From contig CAYZWI010000020.1 in assembly GCA_964482205.1 (NCBI GenBank), positions 1 to 36,664 of the forward strand: a stretch of 36,664 nucleotides of DNA, written 5' to 3'. Under the pieces are notes generated by a model. The model was not told the DNA's origin. It searched no databases and saw nothing but the letters and a program-made list of their open reading frames with translations. This document shows, in pieces, positions 7,745-15,643 of this stretch. The position numbers were made by a program, and so were the translations under genes. Position 1 is the first letter of the stretch, and every line of letters begins with the position of its first letter. This stretch comes from JAZDGX01 sp964482205 (GTDB lineage: Bacteria > Eisenbacteria > RBG-16-71-46 > CAIMUX01 > WJJG01).

Positions 7745-9013
7745 ATGAATCGATCCCGGAGACCGGCGCCGCGTTCCTCCCGAGGGCCGCGGCGGCGCGG
7801 CGCGCCTCCCCGGAGGTATGCGCCGGATCGCGCGCGCGCGTCGGATTCGCGGGACGAAGCCTGGACGGTCTCCGATCAGCCCGTCGTGCACGTCGCCTTT
7901 CGCGGGGGCCGCTGCGAGACCTTCCTCAATCCATCCGAGGTGGTGCTTCGCACGGGCGATTTCGTGATCCTGGAAGTGGAACGCGGCCAGGACCTGGGGC
8001 GCGTGATCGCTGCGGCCGCCGCCGATGTGCGCCACCGCCGCCGCCAGGCGCTGCGCAAAGTGCTGCGCCAGGCGCTGCCGGAGGAAATCGAACGCCTGCG
8101 CGGCATCGTGCAGCAGGACGCCGACGCGCTCGAGGTGTGCCAGAGTCGCGCGCGGCACTTCAATCTGCAGATGCGGATCATCGACGCCGAGACGCAATTC
8201 GACGGCAATCGCATCACCTTCTATTTCACCGCCGAGCAACGCGTGGATTTCCGCGCGCTGGTGCGCGATCTGGCGAGCATCTTCCGCACCCGGATCGAGC
8301 TGCGCCAGGTGGGCGCGCGCGATGCGGCCCGCCGTTGCGACGGGATCGGCCCGTGCGGACGGCGGCTGTGCTGCACCGCCTTCCTGCGCGACTTCGAGCC
8401 GGTCACCTTGAAGATGGCGAAAGACCAGCATCTGCCCTTGAATCCGGCCAAGATCTCGGGCAGCTGCGGGCGCCTGATGTGCTGCCTGAACTACGAAGCG
8501 TCCGGATATCACGCGCGCGACGCCGAGGACCGCGCGGAAGCGCAGCCGGCCGCGGCGCAGGCCGCGAGCGCATCCGGCGAGATGTCCGCGGAATCCGAAG
8601 AGTTCGAACGCTCGGCCGAATTGCTGGAAGACTCCGCGGAGATGATCGAAGACTCCGAGGAAGCGATCGAGGAGTCCGAAGAAGCGATCGAAGACTCCGC
8701 GGAGATGATCGAGGATTCCGATGAGGGGTCCGATCAAGCGATCGAGGGCTCTGAGGAGATGATCGAGGATTCGGAGCAGGCGATCGAAGACTCCAAGGAG
8801 ACGCCGAAGAGAGATTCCGAAGCGATCGCAGGGCGCAAGGAAGGCGATTCTCCCCCCGCCGGAGACGAGCGCCGGCGCAGCGACCCGCGCACCCATCGAG
8901 ACGACCGTTCGCATCGCGGCCGGCGCTACGACGGGGATCGGGGCTTTCGCAGGAATCGCGATTCCTCTCCGGGCGATGCTTCCTCCCGCGGTCCGCGCGG
9001 TCGCGGGCGATGA
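7745..9013 (+). CDS. PSP1 (RicT/YaaT-like) protein with acidic heptad repeats and Arg-rich tails
   Basis: A 422-residue protein. The core (about residues 40-260) is a PSP1 domain with the RicT cysteines: RCDGIGPCGRRLCC (Cys198, 204, 209, 210) and SCGRLMCCLNYE (Cys241, 246, 247). In Bacillus, RicT acts with RicA and RicF in an Fe-S complex that controls RNA processing by RNase Y. Unusual flanks: residues 1-32 are Arg/Pro-rich, 295-347 are acidic seven-residue repeats, and the last 60 residues are Arg/Asp/Gly-rich. The ATG at 7745 is preferred over a TTG at 7649, which would overlap holB and has no ribosome site; the Shine-Dalgarno at 7745 is weak. holB-ricT-tatD is a common bacterial neighbourhood (holB-yaaT in Firmicutes). 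ATGA overlap with the next gene. Confidence 0.87.
   Translation: MNRSRRPAPRSSRGPRRRGAPPRRYAPDRARASDSRDEAWTVSDQPVVHVAFRGGRCETFLNPSEVVLRTGDFVILEVERGQDLGRVIAAAAADVRHRRRQALRKVLRQALPEEIERLRGIVQQDADALEVCQSRARHFNLQMRIIDAETQFDGNRITFYFTAEQRVDFRALVRDLASIFRTRIELRQVGARDAARRCDGIGPCGRRLCCTAFLRDFEPVTLKMAKDQHLPLNPAKISGSCGRLMCCLNYEASGYHARDAEDRAEAQPAAAQAASASGEMSAESEEFERSAELLEDSAEMIEDSEEAIEESEEAIEDSAEMIEDSDEGSDQAIEGSEEMIEDSEQAIEDSKETPKRDSEAIAGRKEGDSPPAGDERRRSDPRTHRDDRSHRGRRYDGDRGFRRNRDSSPGDASSRGPRGRGR
8627..8785 (+). repeat. In-frame acidic heptad repeat in the PSP1 protein
   Basis: 53 codons (residues 295-347) made of six seven-residue units of consensus E-D-S-E/A-E-A/M-I plus one 11-residue unit (EDSDEGSDQAI). 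The DNA repeats as near-identical 21-mers with synonymous changes, so the unit probably grew by tandem duplication. Every unit ends in Ile, which would put one hydrophobic face on a helix. Confidence 0.9.
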
Positions 9014-9786
9014 TCGACACGCACGCACATCTCCATTTCCCCGACTTCTCCGCCGACCGCCCGCTCGTTCTGACCCGCGCTTTCGCCCTGGGCGTCACCG
9101 GGATCCTGGAGGTCGGCACCGATCCCGCAAGTTGGGGACCGGTCCTCTCCCTCGCGCATGCCGACCCGAGAATCCGCGCCATCCTGGGCATTCATCCCCA
9201 CGAAGCGGAACGCGCCGATGCCGCGCGGCTGAACGAGCTGGCCGCGAAGCTGGGCGATGAAAGCGTCGTCGCGGTGGGCGAGACGGGGCTCGACCGCGCG
9301 CGCGGGCGGGCGCCGTGGGAAGCGCAACAACGCGCCTTCGCCGCGCAGATCGGCCTCGCGCTCGAACGCGATCTGCCCCTCGTGATCCATTGCCGCGAAG
9401 CGTTCAACGATGTGCTCGCGATTCTCGACCGCGAAGGCCAGGGGCGCGCGCGCGGAGAATTCCACTGTTTCTCGGGAACGATCGAGAATGCGAGGGCGGT
9501 GATCGCGCGCGGCTTCCTGGTCGGACTGGGCGGAGCGGTCACCTACGATCTGCCGCGCTGGAAGCCGATTCTTCAAGCGCTCCCGCACGAGTCCATCCTT
9601 CTGGAGACCGATGCGCCCTACTTGAGACCGGAGCCCGAGCGCAGGAAGCGCAACGAGCCCGCCTGCCTCTTCGTCACCGCGCAAGCGATCGCGCGGGCGT
9701 TGGGAATGGAGCCGCGAGAGTTGGAGAGGATCGCGGACCGGAATGCGATCGCCCTCTTTGGCTGCGATGCGGGGATGCGCGCATGA
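9010..9786 (+). CDS. TatD-family metal-dependent deoxyribonuclease
   Basis: A 258-residue TIM-barrel metallohydrolase. DTHAHLHF at the N-terminus supplies His5 and His7, VGETGLDRA gives the metal-bridging Glu, VIHCREAF and HCFSG give further His ligands, and LLETDAPYLRPEP gives the catalytic Asp. Length and motif order fit TatD/YcfH, which act as 3'-5' exonucleases or phosphoesterases. The start overlaps the PSP1 stop as ATGA, and the stop overlaps rsmA the same way. The tatD-rsmA pairing is common in bacteria. The exact paralogue (TatD versus YcfH) cannot be assigned from sequence alone. Confidence 0.92.
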   Translation: MIDTHAHLHFPDFSADRPLVLTRAFALGVTGILEVGTDPASWGPVLSLAHADPRIRAILGIHPHEAERADAARLNELAAKLGDESVVAVGETGLDRARGRAPWEAQQRAFAAQIGLALERDLPLVIHCREAFNDVLAILDREGQGRARGEFHCFSGTIENARAVIARGFLVGLGGAVTYDLPRWKPILQALPHESILLETDAPYLRPEPERRKRNEPACLFVTAQAIARALGMEPRELERIADRNAIALFGCDAGMRA

Positions 9787-10730
9787 AGGAGCCGGCGATG
9801 AATCCGGCGATGAAGGAAGAATCGCGCGGGACGCGCTCGTGGCTGCGCGAGGCGGGCATCCGGCCGCGCAAGGCCTGGGGCCAGAACTTCCTTCTCAATC
9901 CGAGGGTCGCGGAAGCGATCGTGCAACGCTGGGAGCCGGCGCCCGGAATCGGGATTCTCGAAGTGGGCGCGGGGGCGGGGTCGCTCACCTTGCCCGCCCT
10001 GCACGCGGGCGCGGCGGTGATCGCGGTGGAGCGCGATCCCGCGCTCGGCGAGCTCCTGTCGCAACGGATCGCCGCCGAAGAGCCCGCCGCGAGGGCCCAG
10101 GTGAGAATCGAGGACATTCTCGCGATCGATCCCGCCGCTGCGATCGCGTCTTTTGCCGGCGGCTTGCGCGAGCGCGACCTGCCATTCCCTGAGAAATGGC
10201 TGCTTGCGGGCAATCTGCCGTATCGCTTTACCACGCAGATCCTTGCTTGGGCCGCCAAGCACCGGCTCGCCTTCGACCGCATCTTCTTCATGATCCAGCG
10301 CGAATACGCGGAGCGCCTCATGGCCGCTCCCGGGACGGGCGAGTACGGTTCGCTGACGGTGTGGATGAGTCTCTACTTCCAGCCGCGCAAGGAGATGCCC
10401 GTTGGGCCGGGGAACTTCTGGCCGATACCCAAGGTGGATTCGGTGGTCGTTCGCCTGGCCCCCCTGTCCGAACCTCCGGTGGACATTCCCTCGGAGGAGA
10501 TCTTCACGCGCATTTGCCGCGCGGCCTTCGGGAGGCGCAGGAAGATGCTGGCCGGCGCGCTGGCCGGCGGATTGCACTTGTCCAAAGCGCAGGTGGAGGC
10601 GGCCCTCGCGATCGCGGGCGTCGATGGGCGTCTTCGCGCCGAGGACTGCGATCCGGCCCAGTTCGCCGCGATGAGCCGGGCGTTTGCGCCCATGCTCAAC
10701 GCTTGCGATTCGGAATCCCCGTCGTGCTAG
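9783..10730 (+). CDS. rsmA: 16S rRNA dimethyladenosine transferase RsmA (KsgA)
   Basis: A 315-residue SAM-dependent enzyme that dimethylates two adjacent adenines in helix 45 of 16S rRNA late in 30S assembly. Motifs: WGQNFLLN at 32-39, motif I EVGAGAGSLT at 60-69, NLPY at 144-147 (the adenine-binding N-L-P-Y), FMIQREYAERL, and PIPKVDSVVVRL. The C-terminal helical domain (RRRKMLAGAL) is complete. The ATG at 9783 overlaps the tatD stop (ATGA). A second ATG at 9798 is possible but the coupled one is preferred. Last gene of the tight surA-rsmA series; a 48-bp gap with a possible promoter follows. Confidence 0.95.
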   Translation: MKEPAMNPAMKEESRGTRSWLREAGIRPRKAWGQNFLLNPRVAEAIVQRWEPAPGIGILEVGAGAGSLTLPALHAGAAVIAVERDPALGELLSQRIAAEEPAARAQVRIEDILAIDPAAAIASFAGGLRERDLPFPEKWLLAGNLPYRFTTQILAWAAKHRLAFDRIFFMIQREYAERLMAAPGTGEYGSLTVWMSLYFQPRKEMPVGPGNFWPIPKVDSVVVRLAPLSEPPVDIPSEEIFTRICRAAFGRRRKMLAGALAGGLHLSKAQVEAALAIAGVDGRLRAEDCDPAQFAAMSRAFAPMLNACDSESPSC

Positions 10731-10733
10731 GAT
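10703..10733 (+). promoter_or_regulatory. Possible promoter ahead of the sugar nucleotidyltransferase gene
   Basis: TTGCGA (10703-10708) and TAGGAT (10728-10733) with a 19-nt spacer, the -10 preceded by TGC as in extended -10 promoters. It sits across the end of rsmA, 45 nt before the next start. The spacer is longer than ideal. Confidence 0.35.
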
Positions 10734-10778
10734 GCCCCGATCACGACGGCCAAGCGGTTTCAAGCAGGGAGGGGAACG

Positions 10779-11558
10779 ATGCGCCAACCGATCCTGGGGA
10801 TCGTGCTCGCGGGCGGCCTTGGCTCCCGCCTGAGCCCTCTCACCAAGGTGACCAACAAGCATCTCCTCCCGGTCTTCGACAAGCCGATGATCTACTACCC
10901 CATCCGCACGCTGGTGGGAGCCGGCATCCGCGACATCCTGCTCGTGACCGGCGGCAACAGCGCGGGCGATTTTCTGCGCCTGCTCGGAAATGGGCGTGAA
11001 TTCGGGCTCTCGCACATCGATTACGTCTATCAGGAGGGCGAAGGCGGGATCGCCGCCGCGCTGGCGCTCGCCCGCTACTACTGCGCCGGCAAGCGCATGG
11101 TGGTCATTCTCGGCGACAACATCATCGAGGACGACATCACCGGACATGTGGAGTCCTTCGCCAGGCAGGAGGCGGGGGCAAAGATCCTGCTGAAGGAAGT
11201 CGACGATCCCGAGCGCTTCGGAGTGGCCGAGCTCGCGGGCGATCGCGTGATCGGCATCGAGGAGAAGCCCGCGCGCCCGAAGACGCGCTACGCCGTCACG
11301 GGCGTCTACATGTACGACGACCAGGTCTTTCCGATCATCGACGGGCTGCGTCCCTCTGCACGCGGCGAGCTCGAGATCACCGATGTCAACAACGCCTACA
11401 TCCGCCGCGGCCTGATGACCTTCGATTTCCTCAAGGGCTGGTGGACGGATGCGGGCACCTTCGAATCATTGCTGAAAGCCAACATGCTCGTCGCCCGCCC
11501 GCGGGGGCTTGCGGGCCTGCCCTTCGCGCAGGAAGGAACGCCCGGCAGCGCCACATGA
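10779..11558 (+). CDS. Short-form sugar nucleotidyltransferase (glucose-1-phosphate thymidylyltransferase type)
   Basis: A 259-residue enzyme of the RmlA/GlmU nucleotidyltransferase fold, transferring a nucleotide from NTP (usually dTTP) to a sugar-1-phosphate. Visible: the NTP-binding signature GGLGSRLSPLTKVTNKHLLP then DKPMIYYP, ILGDNIIEDD (metal Asp), DPERFGV, IEEKPARPK and GWWTDAGTFESL. It belongs to the short class (about 245-260 aa) lacking the RmlA C-terminal extension. AGGGGA precedes the ATG. No rmlB, C or D lies nearby, so the product may feed cell-surface glycan synthesis elsewhere. The next gene, a predicted outer-membrane barrel, starts inside its stop codon (ATGA). Confidence 0.88.
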   Translation: MRQPILGIVLAGGLGSRLSPLTKVTNKHLLPVFDKPMIYYPIRTLVGAGIRDILLVTGGNSAGDFLRLLGNGREFGLSHIDYVYQEGEGGIAAALALARYYCAGKRMVVILGDNIIEDDITGHVESFARQEAGAKILLKEVDDPERFGVAELAGDRVIGIEEKPARPKTRYAVTGVYMYDDQVFPIIDGLRPSARGELEITDVNNAYIRRGLMTFDFLKGWWTDAGTFESLLKANMLVARPRGLAGLPFAQEGTPGSAT

Positions 11559-13444
11559 GATCCTCGAGTCGCAAGGCCTCGTTCCTCGCGACGGCGTTTC
11601 CGCCGGCCGTCGCCCTGCTGTTGTGCGCGGCGCCCGCGTCGAACGCCGAGACGGTCTTGGGCCGCTGGGGCTTGAAGCCGCGGTACGAGACCGAGTACAG
11701 CGTCTATCGCAAGGAGCAGGGCTGGAGCCAGCGCTTCAATTTCGATCGTCCCTCGAAGCTGGCCGATGTGCGCAGCTCGCTTTCCGTGCAGCGCAAAGAG
11801 GATGCGACCCGCAACGACTATCGGTACGGGAGCAACATGTTCCAGCTCAACCTCTCCCGGCCGAGCGTCATCGGGAAGCTCTCGACCGACGGCGGCACCC
11901 AGCGGCAATGGACGCAGACGACCCAGTCACTCGATTCGCGTACCCGCGACAACATCTCCTTGAGCAACCTGGTCTCCATTTTCGAAAGGGCGGGCCGGAA
12001 ACTCTCGCTCTCCTTCGGCGGCGGCTGGGTGCAGGAGAAGCAGGTCAAGGAAGGGCGCCGGGGATTGGTGGTGACCGAGGACGAGACCAACTCGACCGGA
12101 TGGGAAACCGAGGCCTCCCTCGACGGCGCCTGGGAGCCGGCCAAGGATCTGAAGTTCACCGCGCGAACGGCCTGGGACGGTTCGACCGAGGCCTCTTCCT
12201 CGCTGCACATGGAAGGAGAGACCCAGACCTTCCAGGAGAACACCGACCGCTCGCGCAACAACACGATCGCGGCCGACCTGGTCTGGTCGCGACTGAGCGC
12301 GCTGAAGATCCAGGTGAAGCTGAACTACAGCGACGCGGTCGCGCAGTATTACCAGGCCTCCGCCGCGCGCCAGGAAACCAAGGAGAGCCAGGTGAACGGG
12401 TTCCACCTGGAGGCGGCCGGCGAGCCCCTGGAGGACATGAGCTACGGCATGAGCTTCGACCGCCAGAAGACGGAGTTCGATCTCAAGGTCGAAGCCAACG
12501 ACCGGCTGGATTCCTCGGACAAGTACAATTTCACCACGAAGTATTCGCCCCACTTGCCGCTGCTCGAGGGCAGCATGATCCAGGGCAACGCCTCGTTCAC
12601 TTCCAAGAGCACCTGGCGCGAGCGGACCGTGCCCTACGACTCGAAGGGCACCCAGCTCGAGCTGCGTTTCGGGCGCCCGCTCGGCAAGCGCTTCGACCTC
12701 ACCCTGAAAGGCGTCACCCAACTCGATCAGGACTTCTATCAGGACGGCTCACTCGACAAGGACCGCTTGCGCACCTCCACCTCGGCCACGCTGCAGTACA
12801 AAGTGGAGAAGAAGCTCACGATCAACACGGCCTATGCGTCGAACCGCACGGATGTGGTCAACATCCGCGCGGCCCGGGCCGGCCAGAACCAGGTGGAGAA
12901 GGACTACCGCCTGACGATGGACTATAGCCTGATGCTGCCGCTGCAGATCCAGGTCGCGCAGAACTTTCAGGTGAGCGCGGCCTACACCTACTACACCTAC
13001 AACGAGAAGAGCAACTCGCTGACCCGCACGAACCGCGTGACCAGCCGCGTGACCGTGCCCCTGCTGGAGAATTCCGAGATCAATCTCGAGCACATCTTCG
13101 AGCGTTCCGACACCGGCGCGTATTTGTACAATGGGGAGGGCACCAGGCAGGCGTACAGCAAGGGCACCGAGCGGTTGCGCCAGGACCTGAAGGCGAGCCT
13201 GGATTACTCGCTGTTCCACTTCGTGACCTTCAGCCTGATCGAGCGCCTGGGCGTCAATTCGAGCGAACAGCTCTCCACCGGGGCGGTGACGCGGCGGGAC
13301 AATCACGAGATGACCGGCAAGCTCATGATCCGGCGGGACTTGGCCGGCGGGCTCGCCTTGGACGCAAGATTCGAGCGCACGCTCAGCAATCAGAACGACC
13401 CGTACTGGAGAATCGATGCGAAGGTGCAGAAGCAATTCGATTGA
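11555..13444 (+). CDS. Predicted outer-membrane beta-barrel protein, unrecognised family
   Basis: A 629-residue exported protein with a signal peptide (about 1-30, cleavage after APASNA). The mature chain has no transmembrane helix and no cysteine and is built of many amphipathic beta strands rich in Tyr, Thr, Ser and Gln (for example SLSVQRKEDATRNDYRYGSN, then QVSAAYTYYTYNEKSN). It ends in a strand with an aromatic penultimate residue (IDAKVQKQFD), close to the C-terminal signal read by the BAM machinery. The size would allow a large barrel. I do not recognise the family. The start overlaps the nucleotidyltransferase stop (ATGA); the first of two related lipoproteins overlaps its 3' end by 29 nt. 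Role could be a porin, an exporter or the barrel of a surface assembly. Confidence 0.7.
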   Translation: MRSSSRKASFLATAFPPAVALLLCAAPASNAETVLGRWGLKPRYETEYSVYRKEQGWSQRFNFDRPSKLADVRSSLSVQRKEDATRNDYRYGSNMFQLNLSRPSVIGKLSTDGGTQRQWTQTTQSLDSRTRDNISLSNLVSIFERAGRKLSLSFGGGWVQEKQVKEGRRGLVVTEDETNSTGWETEASLDGAWEPAKDLKFTARTAWDGSTEASSSLHMEGETQTFQENTDRSRNNTIAADLVWSRLSALKIQVKLNYSDAVAQYYQASAARQETKESQVNGFHLEAAGEPLEDMSYGMSFDRQKTEFDLKVEANDRLDSSDKYNFTTKYSPHLPLLEGSMIQGNASFTSKSTWRERTVPYDSKGTQLELRFGRPLGKRFDLTLKGVTQLDQDFYQDGSLDKDRLRTSTSATLQYKVEKKLTINTAYASNRTDVVNIRAARAGQNQVEKDYRLTMDYSLMLPLQIQVAQNFQVSAAYTYYTYNEKSNSLTRTNRVTSRVTVPLLENSEINLEHIFERSDTGAYLYNGEGTRQAYSKGTERLRQDLKASLDYSLFHFVTFSLIERLGVNSSEQLSTGAVTRRDNHEMTGKLMIRRDLAGGLALDARFERTLSNQNDPYWRIDAKVQKQFD

Positions 13445-14117
13445 TCGCTTGGCCGATCGCGCGCGGGCGGGATTCGGCGGCCACCGGCCGGGCGCGCGCA
13501 GGCGGGCGCCGTGGGTGGCGCTCGGTACCCGCGGGCGAGCCCGCCGGGTGGCGCTGGGCGCGCTGCTGCTCGTGCTGTGCCTGCCCGCCGCATGTCTCCT
13601 CAGCACCCGCGAGGACGAGGGCGGGGGAGGCGACACGGGCCTCGTGTGGGTGCCGCCCAACGCCATGGGTAACGCGCTCGGCAACATGAAGCGCTCGCTG
13701 CAATTGAAGAACCTGACCAACTACGGGCGCTCTTTCAGCGGGCAGCACTTCGAGCTCGTCCTCGCCGAGGCGGATGTGTCCGAACTGGGGCAGAACGAGT
13801 TCCTCGAATGGAGCGCGACCGAGGAGGAGCAGAGGATGAGCGGAATCCTGGGCTCCACCGAGGCGGCGCTGACAGTCTACTGGAGCGCGCGCGACTCGGT
13901 GGACGAATCCGCCTCGGTGCGCTATTATCGCGACCTGACCTACAGGCTGGAGTTCCGCGAACCGACGCGCTCCGCCACCTACTCGGGCAAGGTGGACCTC
14001 TGGTTCGAGGACGACGGCACCGGCCTGTGGTTCATCACGAAATGGGTGGACAAGAGGGACGGATCTCCCAACCGCACCTGGGGCTGGCTGCGCGCCCGCA
14101 ATCAAGTCGAGTACTAG
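13416..14117 (+). CDS. Lipoprotein-like protein, first of a related pair
   Basis: A 233-residue predicted protein. An Arg-rich N-terminus leads to a hydrophobic stretch ending LCLPAAC with Cys60 as a plausible but non-ideal lipidation site. The mature part begins with a helix-like segment (ALGNMKRSLQLKNL) and ends with LWFITKWVDKRDG then WGWLRARNQ. The same order occurs in the next gene (NLLYNLKQAYKLRN ... IWTIVKWEDNP), so the two are probable paralogues, perhaps of an NTF2/SnoaL-like fold (guess). The ATG at 13416 lies inside the barrel gene with GGAG 5 nt upstream; the 60 residues before Cys60 are long for a signal peptide, so a downstream GTG at 13515 or 13548 may be the true start. Confidence 0.7.
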   Translation: MRRCRSNSIDRLADRARAGFGGHRPGARRRAPWVALGTRGRARRVALGALLLVLCLPAACLLSTREDEGGGGDTGLVWVPPNAMGNALGNMKRSLQLKNLTNYGRSFSGQHFELVLAEADVSELGQNEFLEWSATEEEQRMSGILGSTEAALTVYWSARDSVDESASVRYYRDLTYRLEFREPTRSATYSGKVDLWFEDDGTGLWFITKWVDKRDGSPNRTWGWLRARNQVEY

Positions 14118-14296
14118 AACGGGAGCGCATGCCGGAAAGGCGGATTTGCGCCTGAACCCCCCGTCCGGGAATCCAAGTTGGCCGAAACCCGACAAGCATC
14201 CCCCGGGTTGATCCTCTCGCATCGAGGGGAGCGTCCCGAGCGTCGATAGCACAGGCAGGCAAGATCTCGCAGCGCGATCCGAGGAGGATCCTGGTC

Positions 14297-14926
14297 ATGA
14301 CACACGCGGTCCGCGCGTCCACGAGGGCCCTGATCGCCCTGACGCTGGTGATGACGGCCGGGCTCACCGGCTGTCCCTTCATGCCCGACAAGGACGACAA
14401 GCCCCCTGTCGTCCCCGACGACTTCCGCCCGCGCACTTCGCCGGAGAACCTTCTGTACAATTTGAAGCAGGCCTACAAGCTGCGCAATGTGGCCGAGTAC
14501 GAGAGCCTGCTCGCCGCCCGCGAGCCCGCCTTCACTTTCGTGCTGTCGGAAGACGATCAGCAGGATCCGGGCATGCCGGACCAGTGGGGAAGGCAGGTCG
14601 AAATCGACATCCACCGGAACATGTTCGACGCCGACATCGTGCAGACGCTGACGCTCGACTTCGTGCCCCTCGGCCAGGAGTGGGACCCGACCGACAACAT
14701 GTGGTCGATCATGATCAACAATGTGAATCTGCGTCTGTACGGAACCATTCCGGGCCAGGAAGGCGAGGGGCCAAAGGAGCTGAAGGTCGAAGCATCGACC
14801 AGCAAATTCTGGTTTCGCGAGGAACCCTGGACAGCCCCCGGCACCAGCGATAACATCTGGACGATCGTGAAGTGGGAGGACAATCCCCAAGGCGCGCTGG
14901 CGCGCTTGAAAGCGCAGCATCTCTAG
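14297..14926 (+). CDS. Lipoprotein, second of a related pair
   Basis: A 209-residue protein with a textbook lipoprotein signal: positive N-terminus, hydrophobic core, and lipobox LTGC with Cys26. Residues after Cys26 are Asp/Lys/Pro-rich and flexible, then the globular part starts at SPENLLYNLKQAYKLRN. A beta-rich C-terminal half (VNLRLYGTIPG, STSKFWFREEPW, NIWTIVKWEDNP) follows. Similarity to the preceding lipoprotein is by aligned hydrophobic and Trp positions at both ends, not by high identity. GAGGAGG lies 9 nt before the ATG. Function unknown; the 179-bp gap upstream holds an 8-bp hairpin (14212-14230) and no convincing promoter. Confidence 0.8.
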   Translation: MTHAVRASTRALIALTLVMTAGLTGCPFMPDKDDKPPVVPDDFRPRTSPENLLYNLKQAYKLRNVAEYESLLAAREPAFTFVLSEDDQQDPGMPDQWGRQVEIDIHRNMFDADIVQTLTLDFVPLGQEWDPTDNMWSIMINNVNLRLYGTIPGQEGEGPKELKVEASTSKFWFREEPWTAPGTSDNIWTIVKWEDNPQGALARLKAQHL

Positions 14927-14962
14927 CGCGCGGCCGGGCACCCTCCCGAACGGAGAGCGCCC

Positions 14963-15469
14963 GTGTCGCGACGACGAAAGCCAAGGTCCAAAGGCTTCGG
15001 CCGCATCCCGGCCGGGGCCTTTCTGCTTCTCGGCTTCGCGGCCGTGATCGCCGTCATCGTGCTCCTGGCGAATGCGCGCTGGGGTTTCCAAGGGAGGCGC
15101 AGCGAGGAGCCCGCCGCGGTGCCCGTCGCGGCGCCGAAACCGCTTCCTCCGCCCGCGAGCGAGCGCCCCGATCTGCTCGCCAGGATCCTTGACGGCCGGG
15201 CCGAATGGCGGCAGACGGGCACGCCCGGAAACATGGAGTGGCTGGGCACGCTTCCCGATGGGTCGGGCCTGGTCAAATGGAATTCGGACCTGACCGCAGC
15301 CGTCCAGGAGGCCGGGCTGGAGGTGCTCACCGGCCGCGAAGAGGTGCTGGAGCGCAAGGGCCGCTGGCCGCTGCAACGCCTGACCGTCGAAGTGGGAGCG
15401 GCGGGCGAGTACCTTGCAACCGTGGTGGTTGAGACTGCCCGTCCCCCCTCGCTTCCCGCCGCCTTCTAG
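14963..15469 (+). CDS. Small single-pass membrane protein, unknown function
   Basis: A 168-residue protein with a basic N-terminus (MSRRRKPRSKGF), one membrane helix at about 16-38, a Pro/Ala-rich linker and an extracytoplasmic domain of about 100 residues (LDGRAEWRQTGTPGNMEWLG ... GRWPLQRLTVEVGAAGEYLAT). N-in topology follows from the positive-inside rule. GTG start with CGGAGAG 5 nt upstream. No family recognised. It is the last gene before the secD promoter and lies where yajC might be expected, but it does not look like YajC, whose helix lies at the N-terminus before a cytosolic domain. Confidence 0.65.
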   Translation: MSRRRKPRSKGFGRIPAGAFLLLGFAAVIAVIVLLANARWGFQGRRSEEPAAVPVAAPKPLPPPASERPDLLARILDGRAEWRQTGTPGNMEWLGTLPDGSGLVKWNSDLTAAVQEAGLEVLTGREEVLERKGRWPLQRLTVEVGAAGEYLATVVVETARPPSLPAAF

Positions 15470-15568
15470 CAGAGCGCTGAAAACCCACGCGGCCTCGTCG
15501 GTTTCCCCGCACCCCGCCCGACGCCTCGCCACGCTTCCCAGCGCCTGCGCGGAGCGGGGAGAATGCAG

Positions 15569-15598
15569 TTGACCCCCTTTCCGCCGCTTCGGTAGAAT
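15569..15598 (+). promoter_or_regulatory. Sigma70-type promoter for secDF
   Basis: TTGACC (15569-15574), 18-nt spacer, TAGAAT (15593-15598). Transcription would start near 15605, about 40 nt before secD. The ribosome site GGAGG is at 15630-15634, 9 nt from the ATG. The -35 is embedded in CAGTTGAC, also found in the promoter at 32426. Confidence 0.75.
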
Positions 15599-15643
15599 CC
15601 GAATTCTCTGTTTTCGTCAGCCAACTGTCGGAGGATTCGGGAC

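Noticed and set aside
9618..11147. A 509-codon minus-strand frame across tatD, rsmA and the nucleotidyltransferase
   Set aside because: It spans three well-supported plus-strand genes and has no family features.
14212..14230. 8-bp hairpin between the two related lipoprotein genes as a terminator
   Set aside because: Three-base loop, one wobble pair, no T-run; too weak to call.
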